Source of the DNA: Ruminococcus sp. YE71
GTDB taxonomy: Bacteria; Bacillota; Clostridia; Oscillospirales; Ruminococcaceae
Assembly: GCF_900119155.1 (NCBI RefSeq)
Contig: NZ_FPIR01000009.1
Span: 62,001 to 126,000 of the forward strand
Length of the DNA: 64,000 bases
Direction of reading: 5' to 3'
Made by a program: the position numbers and the translations under genes. Under the pieces are notes generated by a model. The model had not been told where the DNA came from, did not search any database, and saw only the letters and a program-made list of their open reading frames with translations. This document shows, piece after piece, positions 9,754 through 18,863 of the stretch. Within the stretch, counting starts at the first letter, position 1. Each line of letters starts with the position of its first letter.

Positions 9754-9806
9754 CAAAAAAGCAAATGCTCCGTACGATCATCTCTGCCGTACGGAGCATT
9801 TTTTTA
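9754..9806. terminator. Terminator after the GLUG/FMN-binding gene (bidirectional shape)
   Basis: Perfect 12-bp stem ATGCTCCGTACG (9765-9776) / CGTACGGAGCAT (9788-9799). A seven-T run follows on the plus strand, and TTTGCTTTTTT follows on the minus strand, the direction of the gene that ends at 9838. Confidence 0.8.
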
Positions 9807-9837
9807 ATGATGTGTCACCATTGTTCTGTTATCTGCG

Positions 9838-12800
9838 TCACGAGATCGTGATCTTCACCGCCCTCGAACTCATGTGAGATGTATCATAACTGCCGCCAAC
9901 CTTTGCGCCGACGACAACATAATATGTCCCGGCAGGGAGCTTTGCGGAGGTGTAGGTCAGCGTGTCTGCCGACGTGGTCTTGAGGAGCTTCCAGCCGTTA
10001 CGGTAGTATACAACAGCATAGCCCTCGGCATTGTCAACAGCAGTCCAGCTGAGCCTGAACCGACCGTCCTTCACCTCAGAGCTGACAACGGGATACGCCG
10101 ACAAATTCGGGATAACGTATATCGCGTTTGAAAGGTCGATATTCCATTTCCCGTCGATCTTCGCAATAACAGCCACCTTATAGCTTCTGCCTGCTTTGAG
10201 GTTTTTCTGAACGTATGATGTGACGTTTCCCTGAGCGAGAAGCACCCATCTGCCGTTCACAAATCCTGCTACGCCGTACTTCTCTGCGCCTTCCACCGCG
10301 TTCCAGCTGAGCTTGACTGCGCCGTCACCCTTTTCATAAGTGACCTTGATGGCGGTCTTGCTTCCGAACACGGGCGAGCTTTCGCCCCTTACCCAGCTGT
10401 TCAGGTCGGAGCCGTCAGCGGTATAGAACAGGAAATGCGAGAGACCTTCCTTGTTGTTTTCCGTCATATCCTCAAGATATGTGCTTACATCTTTGAGGAT
10501 AGCGGTCATGCCGTCTTTGTTCTTGTTCAGCGTATTTACGAACTCGCTTGATGCCATCTCGGCAGCAGTCCTTGAAGAAGTTTTTATCTCCTCGCCTACG
10601 ACCGTACCCGACGCCTTCTTCTCCGCAACATCCTTTCCTGCTATCCTTTGCTGTGCGTCACCGTTATAGCAGCACTCGTAATCGACGGCGATGCCTGCGA
10701 TCCTGCCGTTTATACCGCCCACGTCAACGGTCGTGACGAGCGACTCGACATTTCCGTATGTGTAGCAGTTGATATTGGTGCCGCCCGACATACCCGTAAG
10801 ACCGCCTGCCGACGCTTTGTTGTTGCTCTCGGCGTTCACGGTCAGGTCTCCCAGCGTGAAGCAGTTGAGCTGTATCGAGCGGTTCGTCATGCCTGCAAGT
10901 CCGCCTGCGTAAACGGACGAAGTCTCGGTCTCGGCGGTTATATCCGTGTCGGTATAACAATCGGTTATCGTACCCCTCAGCGTGCTTCCCACAAGACCGC
11001 CGACTCTTGCGAAGGATTCCCTCGTCTTTGCATTGACAGTGCCCTGAACGGAGCAGTTGTCGATAACAAAGCCGTTCTGCGCCCACGCGGCGATACCGCC
11101 GACATTCGCTTCATAGCGCGATTCAACGTTGATGGAAACGTCCTTCAGCCTGATGTTCCTGATGTTGACGAGCCTTTCGTCATCGGTGGGGGTGAGGTTG
11201 GTGCTGTGGTCGCCCGCAGCAAGACCGAACAGTCCTGCAAGGTAAATGTCCGCAGGGCTTTCGCTGCTGCCGATGGTAAGACCTGTTATCGTGTGGTCTC
11301 TGCCGTCAAAATTACCCCTGAACGGATAAACGGCGAAATTCTCCTTCTGACCGTTGATCTCTGCCTGTATCGCATGACCGATGGGCAGCCAGTCGCCGCC
11401 TGTGAGGGTGATATCGCTGTCGAGTGCGAACCATACATTCTCCCAGTCAACGTCCTCGTTCATAGCCTCGGCGATATATCTCAGCTGCGACTCCGTTTTC
11501 ACGAGATACGGTTCGGTCTCAGTGCCCTTACCGCCTGCGAATACCGTCACATCAGCAGCCTTGTAGGAGGTCTTGTCGTTGTAGGTGGATTTTTCCTTTG
11601 CGGTCTTGAGAGCGGCTTCATACGCCTCTCCCGAGGCCGAGCCGTCCGAGGACTTGATGTCGGTTATCTCGCCGTTTTTCACGGTGATAGTGACCTCGAC
11701 CGTCTTGTCACTGTCGCGTCCGTACCATACGCCGTCGTTAAGTGTCAGCTCGGGCTTGACAACTATCTCCGCTTCGGGCTGAACATAGTTTACAGCCGCA
11801 GCCGTGTTCGCAAGCGTGACCTCACCCTTGGAGTATTTCCATATCCTCAGTGCGTCCTTTTCCAGACCGAACTGTGTGATCTCTACGGGGAAAGCTGCGA
11901 AATTATCGTTGAGCTTGTCGGTGATGTCCCTGTAGGTATCCTTGCTGTAGGCTTCGTTGTTGAATACCACGCCGCCCGTATAGACCATGCCGTCGTCGCT
12001 TACTCCCGAGGACACTCTCGTTCCCACGTCGGCGACGGGATCGACAACAGTTCCGCCGATGGTCATTTTTGCCTCGCTGTTATAGTAGCAGTCGTAGGTG
12101 TGACCGATGCCAGTGATCCAGCCCGAAAGTGCGCCCGTATATACCGAATAATCGTTGGTATCGTGGCTGCCGTTGCCGTAGCAGTTCACAAGGAAGCCTG
12201 CGTTCACCGCGACGAGCGAGCTGACGACTGCCATGCCCTCGTCCTCGCGGTTTCCGCTTCCGTAAACGCTGCCGAATGTGTAGCAGTTGGCGACAAGCGC
12301 TCTGTTGACAAGCGCCGCGATACCGCCTGCTTCGCCGTATGAGCCGCCTTTTTCGACCGTGCAGGCTGCTTCAACGTCGGTCTTGCAGTTGATGATCGCG
12401 CCCTTGTAGACGTAAGCCGCGATACCTCCGACGAAGCTGTTTCCCGTCTCGGCTGTGACAGTGATACTTCCCCCGACCGAGCAGCCGTCGGTAACAGCGC
12501 CCTTATAGCCGCTGTCGCCGGAATCCATTACTGCGGCGATACCTCCTGCATAAACGCTCGCACCATACGTCACGTTCACCATGACGTCGCTGAGAACAAG
12601 CCCCTTGACAACAGCATTCGTTCCGAGAATGCTGAAAAATCCGATGTAATTCTTGCCCTGTTCAAGCGCCTTTGCGGTGTCGGCAGTACCGATGGTCATG
12701 CCCCTGACAGTATGATCCTTTCCGTCGAAGCTGCCGTTGAATGCGTAGTCGCTGTCACCGACAGGCACCCATTCAGCATCGGAAATGTCGATGTCTGCGG

Positions 12801-14472
12801 ACAGCTCGACATACTTTCCCGAATAGTCGATATTCTCGGTCAGAGAGCCTGCAAAGCTGCGCAGCTGCTCCGAGGTCTTTATCTCATACGGTGACTCCGC
12901 GGTGCCGTCGCCCGATTCAAAAATCGAAGCATCGACCGAGGTGTTGACATAAACCTCGTCGGTAAGCTGAGGAGCATCGCCGTCTGCATAACTCCACAGC
13001 TTTAACTCCGCATCGACTCCCTGCGCTCTGAGCAGCTTGTCGATCTCTGCGAGATTTCCGTTGAGGGTGTCTGCGAACTCGCTGCTGCCTATCTGATCGC
13101 CTGTCAGCGTTTCGGGAACGAAGGTACCCTCGGGGTTCATCGAGCCCGAGCCGTGGGAGACAGGATCGAGGATCGTCATGTCTCCTTTGCTGTCGATATG
13201 ATACATTTTCGCATCAGCCGACTGATAGTCGAATCTGCCCGACGCGGCAGGCATGAGCGCTCCGTCGATAATGCCTGCACCGCTCACGGCATCAGCCTGT
13301 GCGATCGTCCCGACCGTCACGTCACCATCGGCAAAGCAGTTATACTGAGCCGAGGTCATCATGCCGACCACGCCGCCCGCATAAAGCGAAAATCCGCTCG
13401 CAGTCAGCACGGTAACGTCTCCCCTGCCCGCACTGTTTACGATGCTCGTATCGTTGCCTGCCATCGCAGCAATTCCGCCGCCGTATGCGATCTTGGTATT
13501 CGAGGTCGAGCTGATCTTTGCATTGGAAACGCAGTTTGAGATAACCGCGTTTGCCGACGCTCTGCCGACAACGCCGCCAGCCATCACCATCGCCGCGTTA
13601 GTGCCTGCGGACACCAAGCCGTCAACGGCACAGCTGTCAACCGCCGCACTTCCTTCCTGTCCAGAAACTGACCTGCTGGTAATATCTCCTGTTATTCCGC
13701 CTGCCCGCACGACCTTTTCGCCCGAAACTTTGATGTCAACATTTTCGAGCCTTATCCCCGAGACCTTCGCCGCAGTGGAGATAGTCGAGAACAGCCCGAC
13801 GTTCTGCTCCTCGGTATAGGGCTGACCGTCGGCGGTGTGGATTTTCAGTCCCTTTATGGTGTGACCGCGGCCGTCAAAGCTGCCTGCGAAGATCTTGTCG
13901 AGGTTCTTCGCGGCGGAGCCCTCTGCACCGATCGGGTTCCAGTTTTCGGTCTCAGAAAGATCAATGTCAGCGTCGAGCACGATATACTTCCCGAGGAAGT
14001 TCTCGCCGCTGTCAACCATTTCCGCAAATCCCGCAAGCTGAGCCGCCGTTGCTATCACATACGGGTCGGACGCACTGCCGTCGCCGCTCTCAAAGCAGGT
14101 GTCGGACGTGCTCTTTGCGAGTGCGGCATTGACCGCGTTCTTGATGCCGTCACAGCTGTGTGTCGCACCGCTTACGGCATCGACGCCCTCTGTTGAATTT
14201 GCGGCGATGATCTTCGGGATGATCGTCTCGGCATACTTCCAGTACTGCGGTGTCTCATTCTGGGATGTAACGTCGATAGCCGAGATCGCACCGTCGGACA
14301 CCGTGACCGATACGGTGATGTCGCTCTTGTGTCCCCGTGCCGTGCCGACATAAGTGCCGTCCCTGTACTTAGGTGAACCCTCGGCAAAAACGGCTGTGCC
14401 GAGAGTGTTCATCATCAGCGCCGCCGACAGAGCAGTACACAGGGCTTTCTTCTGAAGGATCGTTGTTTTCAT
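9838..14472 (-). CDS. Giant secreted protein with FMN-binding domain, GLUG-type repeats and Fn3-like modules
   Basis: 1544 residues with a signal peptide (1-30). Residues about 36-118 form an FMN_bind domain ending in VDAVSGATHS; the Thr of this SGAT motif is the residue to which ApbE attaches FMN. Three long blocks follow, each built as 'GDG..DPYVI.T..QL..FA..' then 'F.G.FDG..HTI.GL.I' and runs of GLUG-like repeats (VGGIAA..G.I.NC). They start near 127, 520 and 985. A degenerate second FMN_bind-like stretch near 925-985 lacks SGAT. Two Fn3-like modules close the protein (about 1385-1544). It has no visible wall anchor. Start follows AAAGGAGCGG, 13 bases after the Tp47-like gene, so the two form an operon under the double box at 16081-16117. 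A role in extracellular electron transfer, for example metal reduction, is inference. Confidence 0.8.
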   Translation of the reverse strand: MKTTILQKKALCTALSAALMMNTLGTAVFAEGSPKYRDGTYVGTARGHKSDITVSVTVSDGAISAIDVTSQNETPQYWKYAETIIPKIIAANSTEGVDAVSGATHSCDGIKNAVNAALAKSTSDTCFESGDGSASDPYVIATAAQLAGFAEMVDSGENFLGKYIVLDADIDLSETENWNPIGAEGSAAKNLDKIFAGSFDGRGHTIKGLKIHTADGQPYTEEQNVGLFSTISTAAKVSGIRLENVDIKVSGEKVVRAGGITGDITSRSVSGQEGSAAVDSCAVDGLVSAGTNAAMVMAGGVVGRASANAVISNCVSNAKISSTSNTKIAYGGGIAAMAGNDTSIVNSAGRGDVTVLTASGFSLYAGGVVGMMTSAQYNCFADGDVTVGTIAQADAVSGAGIIDGALMPAASGRFDYQSADAKMYHIDSKGDMTILDPVSHGSGSMNPEGTFVPETLTGDQIGSSEFADTLNGNLAEIDKLLRAQGVDAELKLWSYADGDAPQLTDEVYVNTSVDASIFESGDGTAESPYEIKTSEQLRSFAGSLTENIDYSGKYVELSADIDISDAEWVPVGDSDYAFNGSFDGKDHTVRGMTIGTADTAKALEQGKNYIGFFSILGTNAVVKGLVLSDVMVNVTYGASVYAGGIAAVMDSGDSGYKGAVTDGCSVGGSITVTAETGNSFVGGIAAYVYKGAIINCKTDVEAACTVEKGGSYGEAGGIAALVNRALVANCYTFGSVYGSGNREDEGMAVVSSLVAVNAGFLVNCYGNGSHDTNDYSVYTGALSGWITGIGHTYDCYYNSEAKMTIGGTVVDPVADVGTRVSSGVSDDGMVYTGGVVFNNEAYSKDTYRDITDKLNDNFAAFPVEITQFGLEKDALRIWKYSKGEVTLANTAAAVNYVQPEAEIVVKPELTLNDGVWYGRDSDKTVEVTITVKNGEITDIKSSDGSASGEAYEAALKTAKEKSTYNDKTSYKAADVTVFAGGKGTETEPYLVKTESQLRYIAEAMNEDVDWENVWFALDSDITLTGGDWLPIGHAIQAEINGQKENFAVYPFRGNFDGRDHTITGLTIGSSESPADIYLAGLFGLAAGDHSTNLTPTDDERLVNIRNIRLKDVSINVESRYEANVGGIAAWAQNGFVIDNCSVQGTVNAKTRESFARVGGLVGSTLRGTITDCYTDTDITAETETSSVYAGGLAGMTNRSIQLNCFTLGDLTVNAESNNKASAGGLTGMSGGTNINCYTYGNVESLVTTVDVGGINGRIAGIAVDYECCYNGDAQQRIAGKDVAEKKASGTVVGEEIKTSSRTAAEMASSEFVNTLNKNKDGMTAILKDVSTYLEDMTENNKEGLSHFLFYTADGSDLNSWVRGESSPVFGSKTAIKVTYEKGDGAVKLSWNAVEGAEKYGVAGFVNGRWVLLAQGNVTSYVQKNLKAGRSYKVAVIAKIDGKWNIDLSNAIYVIPNLSAYPVVSSEVKDGRFRLSWTAVDNAEGYAVVYYRNGWKLLKTTSADTLTYTSAKLPAGTYYVVVGAKVGGSYDTSHMSSRAVKITIS

Positions 14473-14484
14473 ATTCCCGCTCCT

Positions 14485-16041
14485 TTACTTATCATTGCGG
14501 TTCTTTCTGACGATCATCACTGCCGAAGCCGCAAGCAGAACAGCTGCGCCTGCCGCACCCGTTGCACCCGTGTTCGGGTTAGGCGTAACGGTGACATTGG
14601 TGCCGCCCGCCGTGCTGACCGTAGTCTTGGTCGAGGTCGATGCGGAGGAAGCCGAAGAGGACGACGAAGATGAAGCCGCCGAAGAAGAAGAGGACGAGCT
14701 GCTGCTTGTGTCGGTCGCCGAGCTGCTGTCATCCGACGAGGTATCGTTTGAGGAGGAGTCGCTTACAGAGGAGCTGTCCGTGTCGGAAGAAGCATCGGAC
14801 GAGCTGTCGTCGTAGGTGTTCTCCGAAGCGTTGTAGACCGTCGCTGTATTGCGGATAAAATAGTTGTCACAGCTGAACTCGATGGTGTACTCTGTTCCGT
14901 CAACGGGCTCGCCGAACGTGATAGTATTACCCTCGCTGTCGGTCACGCTTCCCGTGGTGATGGCAACAACGCCGTCATCAGCCGACACGAACACGGGCTT
15001 TGCGGTTTCGGCATCCAGCGGAGTGATGTAGGTGTACTCTGCGTTCTTGCCGCCCGTCGTGTAGTAGACCTTTACGCTGACGTTCTCCGCGTCTTCGGGA
15101 AGTCCGCTGATGGTAAGGGTGTTCTCGTTTTTGAACTTCGCGGTGACCTCGCCCGTATACACCTCTGAGAGCTCCAGATCGGATGTATAGTCATAAACAT
15201 AGTTGACATACTCGGGGGCTGTGCCGTCGGTGGTGTCGGTGTCCTTGACCGTGCAGTAGTAGCGGATGTTGGTTATCTTCTTACCGTCGAGACCTTCAAG
15301 CACGTCGGTTTTCCACGCGAGCTGGTTGAACGCCCATATCTGATCCAGGTGGTAAAGTCCGTGCTTCACGCCGTCGTCGGTCGTCAGGACTACCGCGTTT
15401 ATCAGCTTGTCCGAAGCGTCGGAAGCCTCACCTGCGTCCAGCTGGATGTCGCCCCATCTTGTGCCGTAGGAAACCCCGAGATCTACCGAACCCGAAACAG
15501 AATTGCTTGTGCCCGCAGTGAACTTTCCGTTTTTAAGCTCCAGATAATTATCGGGAGCTTCTGCAAGCTCATAGTAAGAGTAGTCGGACGCCTCCGAAAG
15601 AGCTTCATAGCCGACAAGCGTGCTTGAAGTGGTAGCACCGTGACCTAAGGTTGCAACAGTTACAGTCGAACTGTCAGTCACGACCTCGCCGCCGAGTGCA
15701 ATAATATCATCAATGCTGTCAGCCTTGACAGCCCAGATAACGCCCCTTACCTTCGAGCCGTTGTCCTTGCCGACTGCCGTAACAGTGCCGTCCTCAGCGA
15801 CCGAGACAGTCACACCCGTGTGGTATGCACCGCCTGTCTTGCCGTAGTTGCCTGTTTTGTTCGTGGCGGAGGAAACTGCGTCAACATCGGCAGCTGCCAC
15901 ACCGTCAGCAGCGTAGAACACGCTGTAGGGGATGTTCATCAGAACATATACGCTGTCATCAGCTGCGAAGGCATTGATCGCACCCGAGCTCATCGCGGCA
16001 GCAGCCGCCATGACCGCAGCCATACTTCTTTTGTGTTTCAT
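14485..16041 (-). CDS. Secreted Tp47-like (penicillin-binding protein Tp47 family) protein with Ser-rich stalk and C-terminal anchor
   Basis: 518 residues from ATG 16041, chosen because AAAGGAGTG lies six bases upstream. Signal peptide 1-26, then a region like the Treponema Tp47 N-terminal domain: VYVLMNIPYSVFYAA, DVDAVSSATNKTGNY, VIWAVKAD, and a YHTGV block, followed by YGTRWGDIQLD and HGLYHLDQIWAFNQLAWKT. A Ser/Asp-rich stalk of about 90 residues leads to PNTGATGAAGAA, a hydrophobic segment and a basic end (VRKNRNDK), which looks like a sortase-type (NPNTG-like) or transmembrane anchor. Note that VSSAT resembles but does not match the flavinylation motif SGAT. First gene of the operon with the GLUG/FMN protein, under two GTTAGC-type boxes. 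Molecular role unknown; the context suggests metal or redox work. Confidence 0.75.
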   Translation of the reverse strand: MKHKRSMAAVMAAAAAMSSGAINAFAADDSVYVLMNIPYSVFYAADGVAAADVDAVSSATNKTGNYGKTGGAYHTGVTVSVAEDGTVTAVGKDNGSKVRGVIWAVKADSIDDIIALGGEVVTDSSTVTVATLGHGATTSSTLVGYEALSEASDYSYYELAEAPDNYLELKNGKFTAGTSNSVSGSVDLGVSYGTRWGDIQLDAGEASDASDKLINAVVLTTDDGVKHGLYHLDQIWAFNQLAWKTDVLEGLDGKKITNIRYYCTVKDTDTTDGTAPEYVNYVYDYTSDLELSEVYTGEVTAKFKNENTLTISGLPEDAENVSVKVYYTTGGKNAEYTYITPLDAETAKPVFVSADDGVVAITTGSVTDSEGNTITFGEPVDGTEYTIEFSCDNYFIRNTATVYNASENTYDDSSSDASSDTDSSSVSDSSSNDTSSDDSSSATDTSSSSSSSSSAASSSSSSSASSASTSTKTTVSTAGGTNVTVTPNPNTGATGAAGAAVLLAASAVMIVRKNRNDK

Positions 16042-16080
16042 GTAAAACACTCCTTTCAAACTCTTATAAATCACGCGAAA

Positions 16081-16158
16081 GTTAGCTATAGCTAACTATG
16101 GGTTAGAATATCCTAACCGTTATTCTCTAATTATACAGATTCGTTAACTTTTTGTCAA
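16081..16158 (-). promoter_or_regulatory. Promoter of the Tp47/GLUG operon with two tandem boxes
   Basis: TTGACA (16153-16158), 17 bases, TATAAT (16130-16135) on the minus strand. Downstream of the -10 lie GTTAGG-ATAT-TCTAAC (16102-16117; GGTTAG...CTAACC when extended) and a perfect GTTAGC-TATA-GCTAAC (16081-16096). Centres are 21 bases apart, two helical turns, which would suit cooperative binding on one DNA face. Confidence 0.8.
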
Positions 16159-16265
16159 TTGGGATTTTTCACAAAGTCATCGCAAATATTTTTGGGACTT
16201 TTCATAAAAAGAGAACTATAACGGCAAACAGTTCTGAACTTTTTGTAAATTCACCCCGTTCACAA

Positions 16266-16322
16266 TTGACATCTCAAAAAAACATCAGTATAATAAAAAT
16301 CCACAGGTTAGCTGTGTCTAAC
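16266..16322 (+). promoter_or_regulatory. Promoter of the membrane redox/ZIP operon with one box
   Basis: TTGACA (16266-16271), 17 bases, TATAAT (16289-16294), then GTTAGC-TGTG-TCTAAC at 16307-16322, directly ahead of the AAAGGAG ribosome binding site. It is divergent from the Tp47/GLUG promoter, about 110 bases away. Confidence 0.8.
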
Positions 16323-16336
16323 GATTTAAAGGAGTG

Positions 16337-17806
16337 ATGATCTTGCTGTTTTTGATAGCACTTGCCGCAGCGTCGGCTTTTTCTTATTTCTGTTCGGGGG
16401 CGGTAAAAAAGCACCCGACAGCGTTTTATTTCGGGAGTGCGGTGCTTTCGGCTGCCGTGACTGCCGCGTCCCGGCAGCATATCGAAAATGAGTTCGTGAG
16501 GAATTACCTTGTCGGCATCTTCTCAAAGGGCGCGTTTGCGGGAGCTTTGTGGGTCATAGTCATGTCCATGGGCGCACTTCCGAACGGCAGCCGCCTGATA
16601 AAACGGCTCATGCCGATACGCGGCGAGCTCTCGATCATCGCGGCGACGGTCACTCTTTCCCACATCATCACGTATTCCGTCTCGTATATCAAGCGGCTGC
16701 TGAATCCTGACCTCAGCGCAGAGGCTGACTTCATCGTTACCTGTGCCGTCTGCCTTGCGCTCGTCGTAATCATGATACCGCTGACCGTTATCTCATTCAA
16801 GACGATCAGGAAAAAGATGAACGCAAAGGTCTGGAAGAACATCCAGCGTGCGGCTTACGTTTTTTACGCGCTCATCTACATCCATGTGATGGTCATTTTT
16901 ATCCCCAGGGCGCGAAACGGTCAGGAGGGCTATTTCCTGAGCTGTATTGCGTACACCGCCGTCTGGAGCGCGTATCTGGTATTCAGGCTGCGCAAGTGGT
17001 ATCTGAAAAGCCGCAAGCCCGAGAGCAAGGCAGTCATCAACGGCGTTTGCACGGCGTGTGCGGCGGCGCTCATCGGCGGTTCGGCGTTTTTCAGCTACGG
17101 TAGGGTTCGTGAGAACAGCTCGGCAATAAAAATGAGCACCACCGAAAGTGCGGCCGTCGTGTTCACCGCTCCCGTCATGACCTCTGCCGCCGATGCCGAC
17201 AGCACCCTGCCCGACAGCCTTGCCGACAGTACCGTGACTGCCGCCGTTTCAGCCGCGACATCCGAAGCCGTCACTCCCGTCCTGTCGAGCGAGGGCGACA
17301 GCTCGTCTGACACGGGCAGTTCCGACAGTGACGACGCCGATGCATCCGAGGAGGAGACCGAGGATGGTGACGAGACTGTGACAACTGCACCTGACGGAGA
17401 AGAGCCTGTCTCTTCAAATGAGGACGAGGAATCTGACACATCTGCGGCAGCAACGACCACTCCGACCACGACGACTACCACTGCAACGACCACCACCGCT
17501 CCCCCTGTTGTGACCGAGCCGCCCGCTCCCGAGTACATCTACAATGACGGAACATATACCGACACAGCATACGGTTACGACGGCCTCGTTCACGTTACGA
17601 TAACCATAGAAAACGACATCATAACCAGTCTGACTGCCTTCAGCGAAGAGGAAGAACCCGACTTCTTCAACATGGCATATGAGACCATAGCAAATGCAAT
17701 ACTGAAAAGTCAAAGCACTGACGTTGACGCAGTATCGGGTGCGACCTACAGCTCGAATGCCATAAAAAAGGCGGTAAAGAAGTGCCTTGAACAGGCTAAA
17801 AAATAA
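16337..17806 (+). CDS. Heme-type membrane protein fused to a flavinylated FMN-binding domain (ferric-reductase-like)
   Basis: About 489 residues. The start is uncertain: ATG 16337 is only two bases from GGAG, while TTG 16343 has better spacing. Residues 1-260 form about six membrane helices with His residues inside helices (TLSHIITYS, LIYIHVMVIF), as in the ferric-reductase/YedZ-type heme b domains. A Ser/Asp/Thr-rich linker with long Thr runs (about 270-400) leads to a C-terminal FMN_bind domain (about 405-489) with TDVDAVSGATYSS, the ApbE flavinylation motif. The family use is passing electrons across the membrane to an outside flavin and on to an acceptor, for example Fe(III). With the box upstream and ZIP downstream, a metal-reduction role is a reasonable inference. 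No apbE is present in this window. Confidence 0.78.
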   Translation: MILLFLIALAAASAFSYFCSGAVKKHPTAFYFGSAVLSAAVTAASRQHIENEFVRNYLVGIFSKGAFAGALWVIVMSMGALPNGSRLIKRLMPIRGELSIIAATVTLSHIITYSVSYIKRLLNPDLSAEADFIVTCAVCLALVVIMIPLTVISFKTIRKKMNAKVWKNIQRAAYVFYALIYIHVMVIFIPRARNGQEGYFLSCIAYTAVWSAYLVFRLRKWYLKSRKPESKAVINGVCTACAAALIGGSAFFSYGRVRENSSAIKMSTTESAAVVFTAPVMTSAADADSTLPDSLADSTVTAAVSAATSEAVTPVLSSEGDSSSDTGSSDSDDADASEEETEDGDETVTTAPDGEEPVSSNEDEESDTSAAATTTPTTTTTTATTTTAPPVVTEPPAPEYIYNDGTYTDTAYGYDGLVHVTITIENDIITSLTAFSEEEEPDFFNMAYETIANAILKSQSTDVDAVSGATYSSNAIKKAVKKCLEQAKK

Positions 17807-17812
17807 ACGATA

Positions 17813-17977
17813 GTGAAAGCGGGATATGCGCTTATCCCGACGGCGAAAAGGCGGGCTCGCCCCAAAAGAGTATGGAGCAAATCAGACACGGAGCGCATTA
17901 TCATCCACGGCTGCAAGCCTGCGTTTGATGAGATAATGCGGCTTACCAAAGAGAGTGATGGATCATGGAAAAAGTAA
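17813..17977 (+). CDS. Small basic ORF overlapping the zip start (uncertain)
   Basis: A 54-codon frame starting GTG at 17813 and ending TAA at 17975-17977, overlapping the first codons of the ZIP gene. The product would be basic (AKRRARPKRVWSKSD) and end in PAFDEIMRLTKESDGSWKK. It fills almost all of the gap between two co-directional genes and its overlap would couple it to ZIP. However, no ribosome binding site precedes it and I recognise no family. It may be a small protein, a coupling ORF, or chance. Confidence 0.3.
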   Translation: MKAGYALIPTAKRRARPKRVWSKSDTERIIIHGCKPAFDEIMRLTKESDGSWKK

Positions 17978-18744
17978 TAACAGGTCTGCTGCTGCCCTTT
18001 GCGGGGACGGCGCTCGGTTCAGGGTGCGTGCTGTTCATGAAGCGCAGTCTCGGCAGACAGCTTCAGCGTGCGCTGACAGGCTTTGCCGCAGGGGTCATGA
18101 CTGCCGCGTCGGTCTGGAGCCTCATCATTCCCGCGATGGATATGTCGGCGGACAAGGGCAGGCTGGCGTTTCTGCCTGCGGTCATCGGCTTCTGGTGCGG
18201 AGTTCTGTTTCTTCTGCTGCTCGACTCGCTGATACCCCACCTGCACATGAACGCCGAAAAAGCCGAGGGAATGCCCTCTCGGCTTGCACGGACGACGATG
18301 ATGGTGCTGGCAGTGACGCTCCACAATATCCCCGAAGGAATGGCGGTCGGCATCGTGTACGCAGGGCTCGTATCGGGTTCGGCGGACATGACGGCAGGCG
18401 GAGCCTTTGCACTCACGCTGGGTATCGCCATACAGAATTTCCCCGAAGGCGCGATAATCTCCATGCCCCTCCACGCTGAGGGAAAAAGCAAGTTCAGAGC
18501 GTTCCTTGACGGCGTGCTGTCGGGTGCGGTCGAGCCGATAGGAGCGATCCTTACCATACTGTTTGCAGGGCTGTTTCTGCCGCTGATGCCGTATTTTCTG
18601 AGCTTTGCGGCAGGTGCGATGCTCTATGTGGTGGTCGAGGAGCTTATCCCCGAAATGTCAGAAGGGGAACATTCAAACATCGGCGTGCTGATGTTTTCCT
18701 TCGGCTTCACGCTGATGATGACGCTTGATGTGGCTCTGGGGTGA
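17965..18744 (+). CDS. ZIP-family divalent metal transporter
   Basis: 259 residues with eight predicted helices. The metal-site helices carry the family signatures TLHNIPEGMAVG (helix IV) and IQNFPEGAIIS (helix V), with VEPIGA and VEELIPE further on. The loop between helices III and IV has HLHMNAE, a short His-containing loop. ZIP proteins of the ZupT/GufA type bring Zn, Fe or Mn into the cytoplasm. The gene follows the membrane FMN-binding protein in the same direction, so it falls under the box at 16307. Co-regulation with a metallophore cluster fits a metal-starvation response. Which metal cannot be read from sequence. Confidence 0.9.
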   Translation: MEKVITGLLLPFAGTALGSGCVLFMKRSLGRQLQRALTGFAAGVMTAASVWSLIIPAMDMSADKGRLAFLPAVIGFWCGVLFLLLLDSLIPHLHMNAEKAEGMPSRLARTTMMVLAVTLHNIPEGMAVGIVYAGLVSGSADMTAGGAFALTLGIAIQNFPEGAIISMPLHAEGKSKFRAFLDGVLSGAVEPIGAILTILFAGLFLPLMPYFLSFAAGAMLYVVVEELIPEMSEGEHSNIGVLMFSFGFTLMMTLDVALG

Positions 18745-18863
18745 AATAAGATCGGCAAAGCAGTTCGCCGTGCAAGTCAATCCGCGATGCCTTCGGTCTC
18801 TTCGGGACAGGACTGCGGACGATATATAGAACGACCTCGCTTCGGGCTCTTCATGTTTGCTGT

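Noticed and set aside
10648-12342. A 564-codon open frame on the plus strand
   Set aside because: It lies fully antisense to the GLUG/FMN-binding gene, shows no domain, and has no ribosome binding site; long shadow frames are common in GC-balanced repeat genes.
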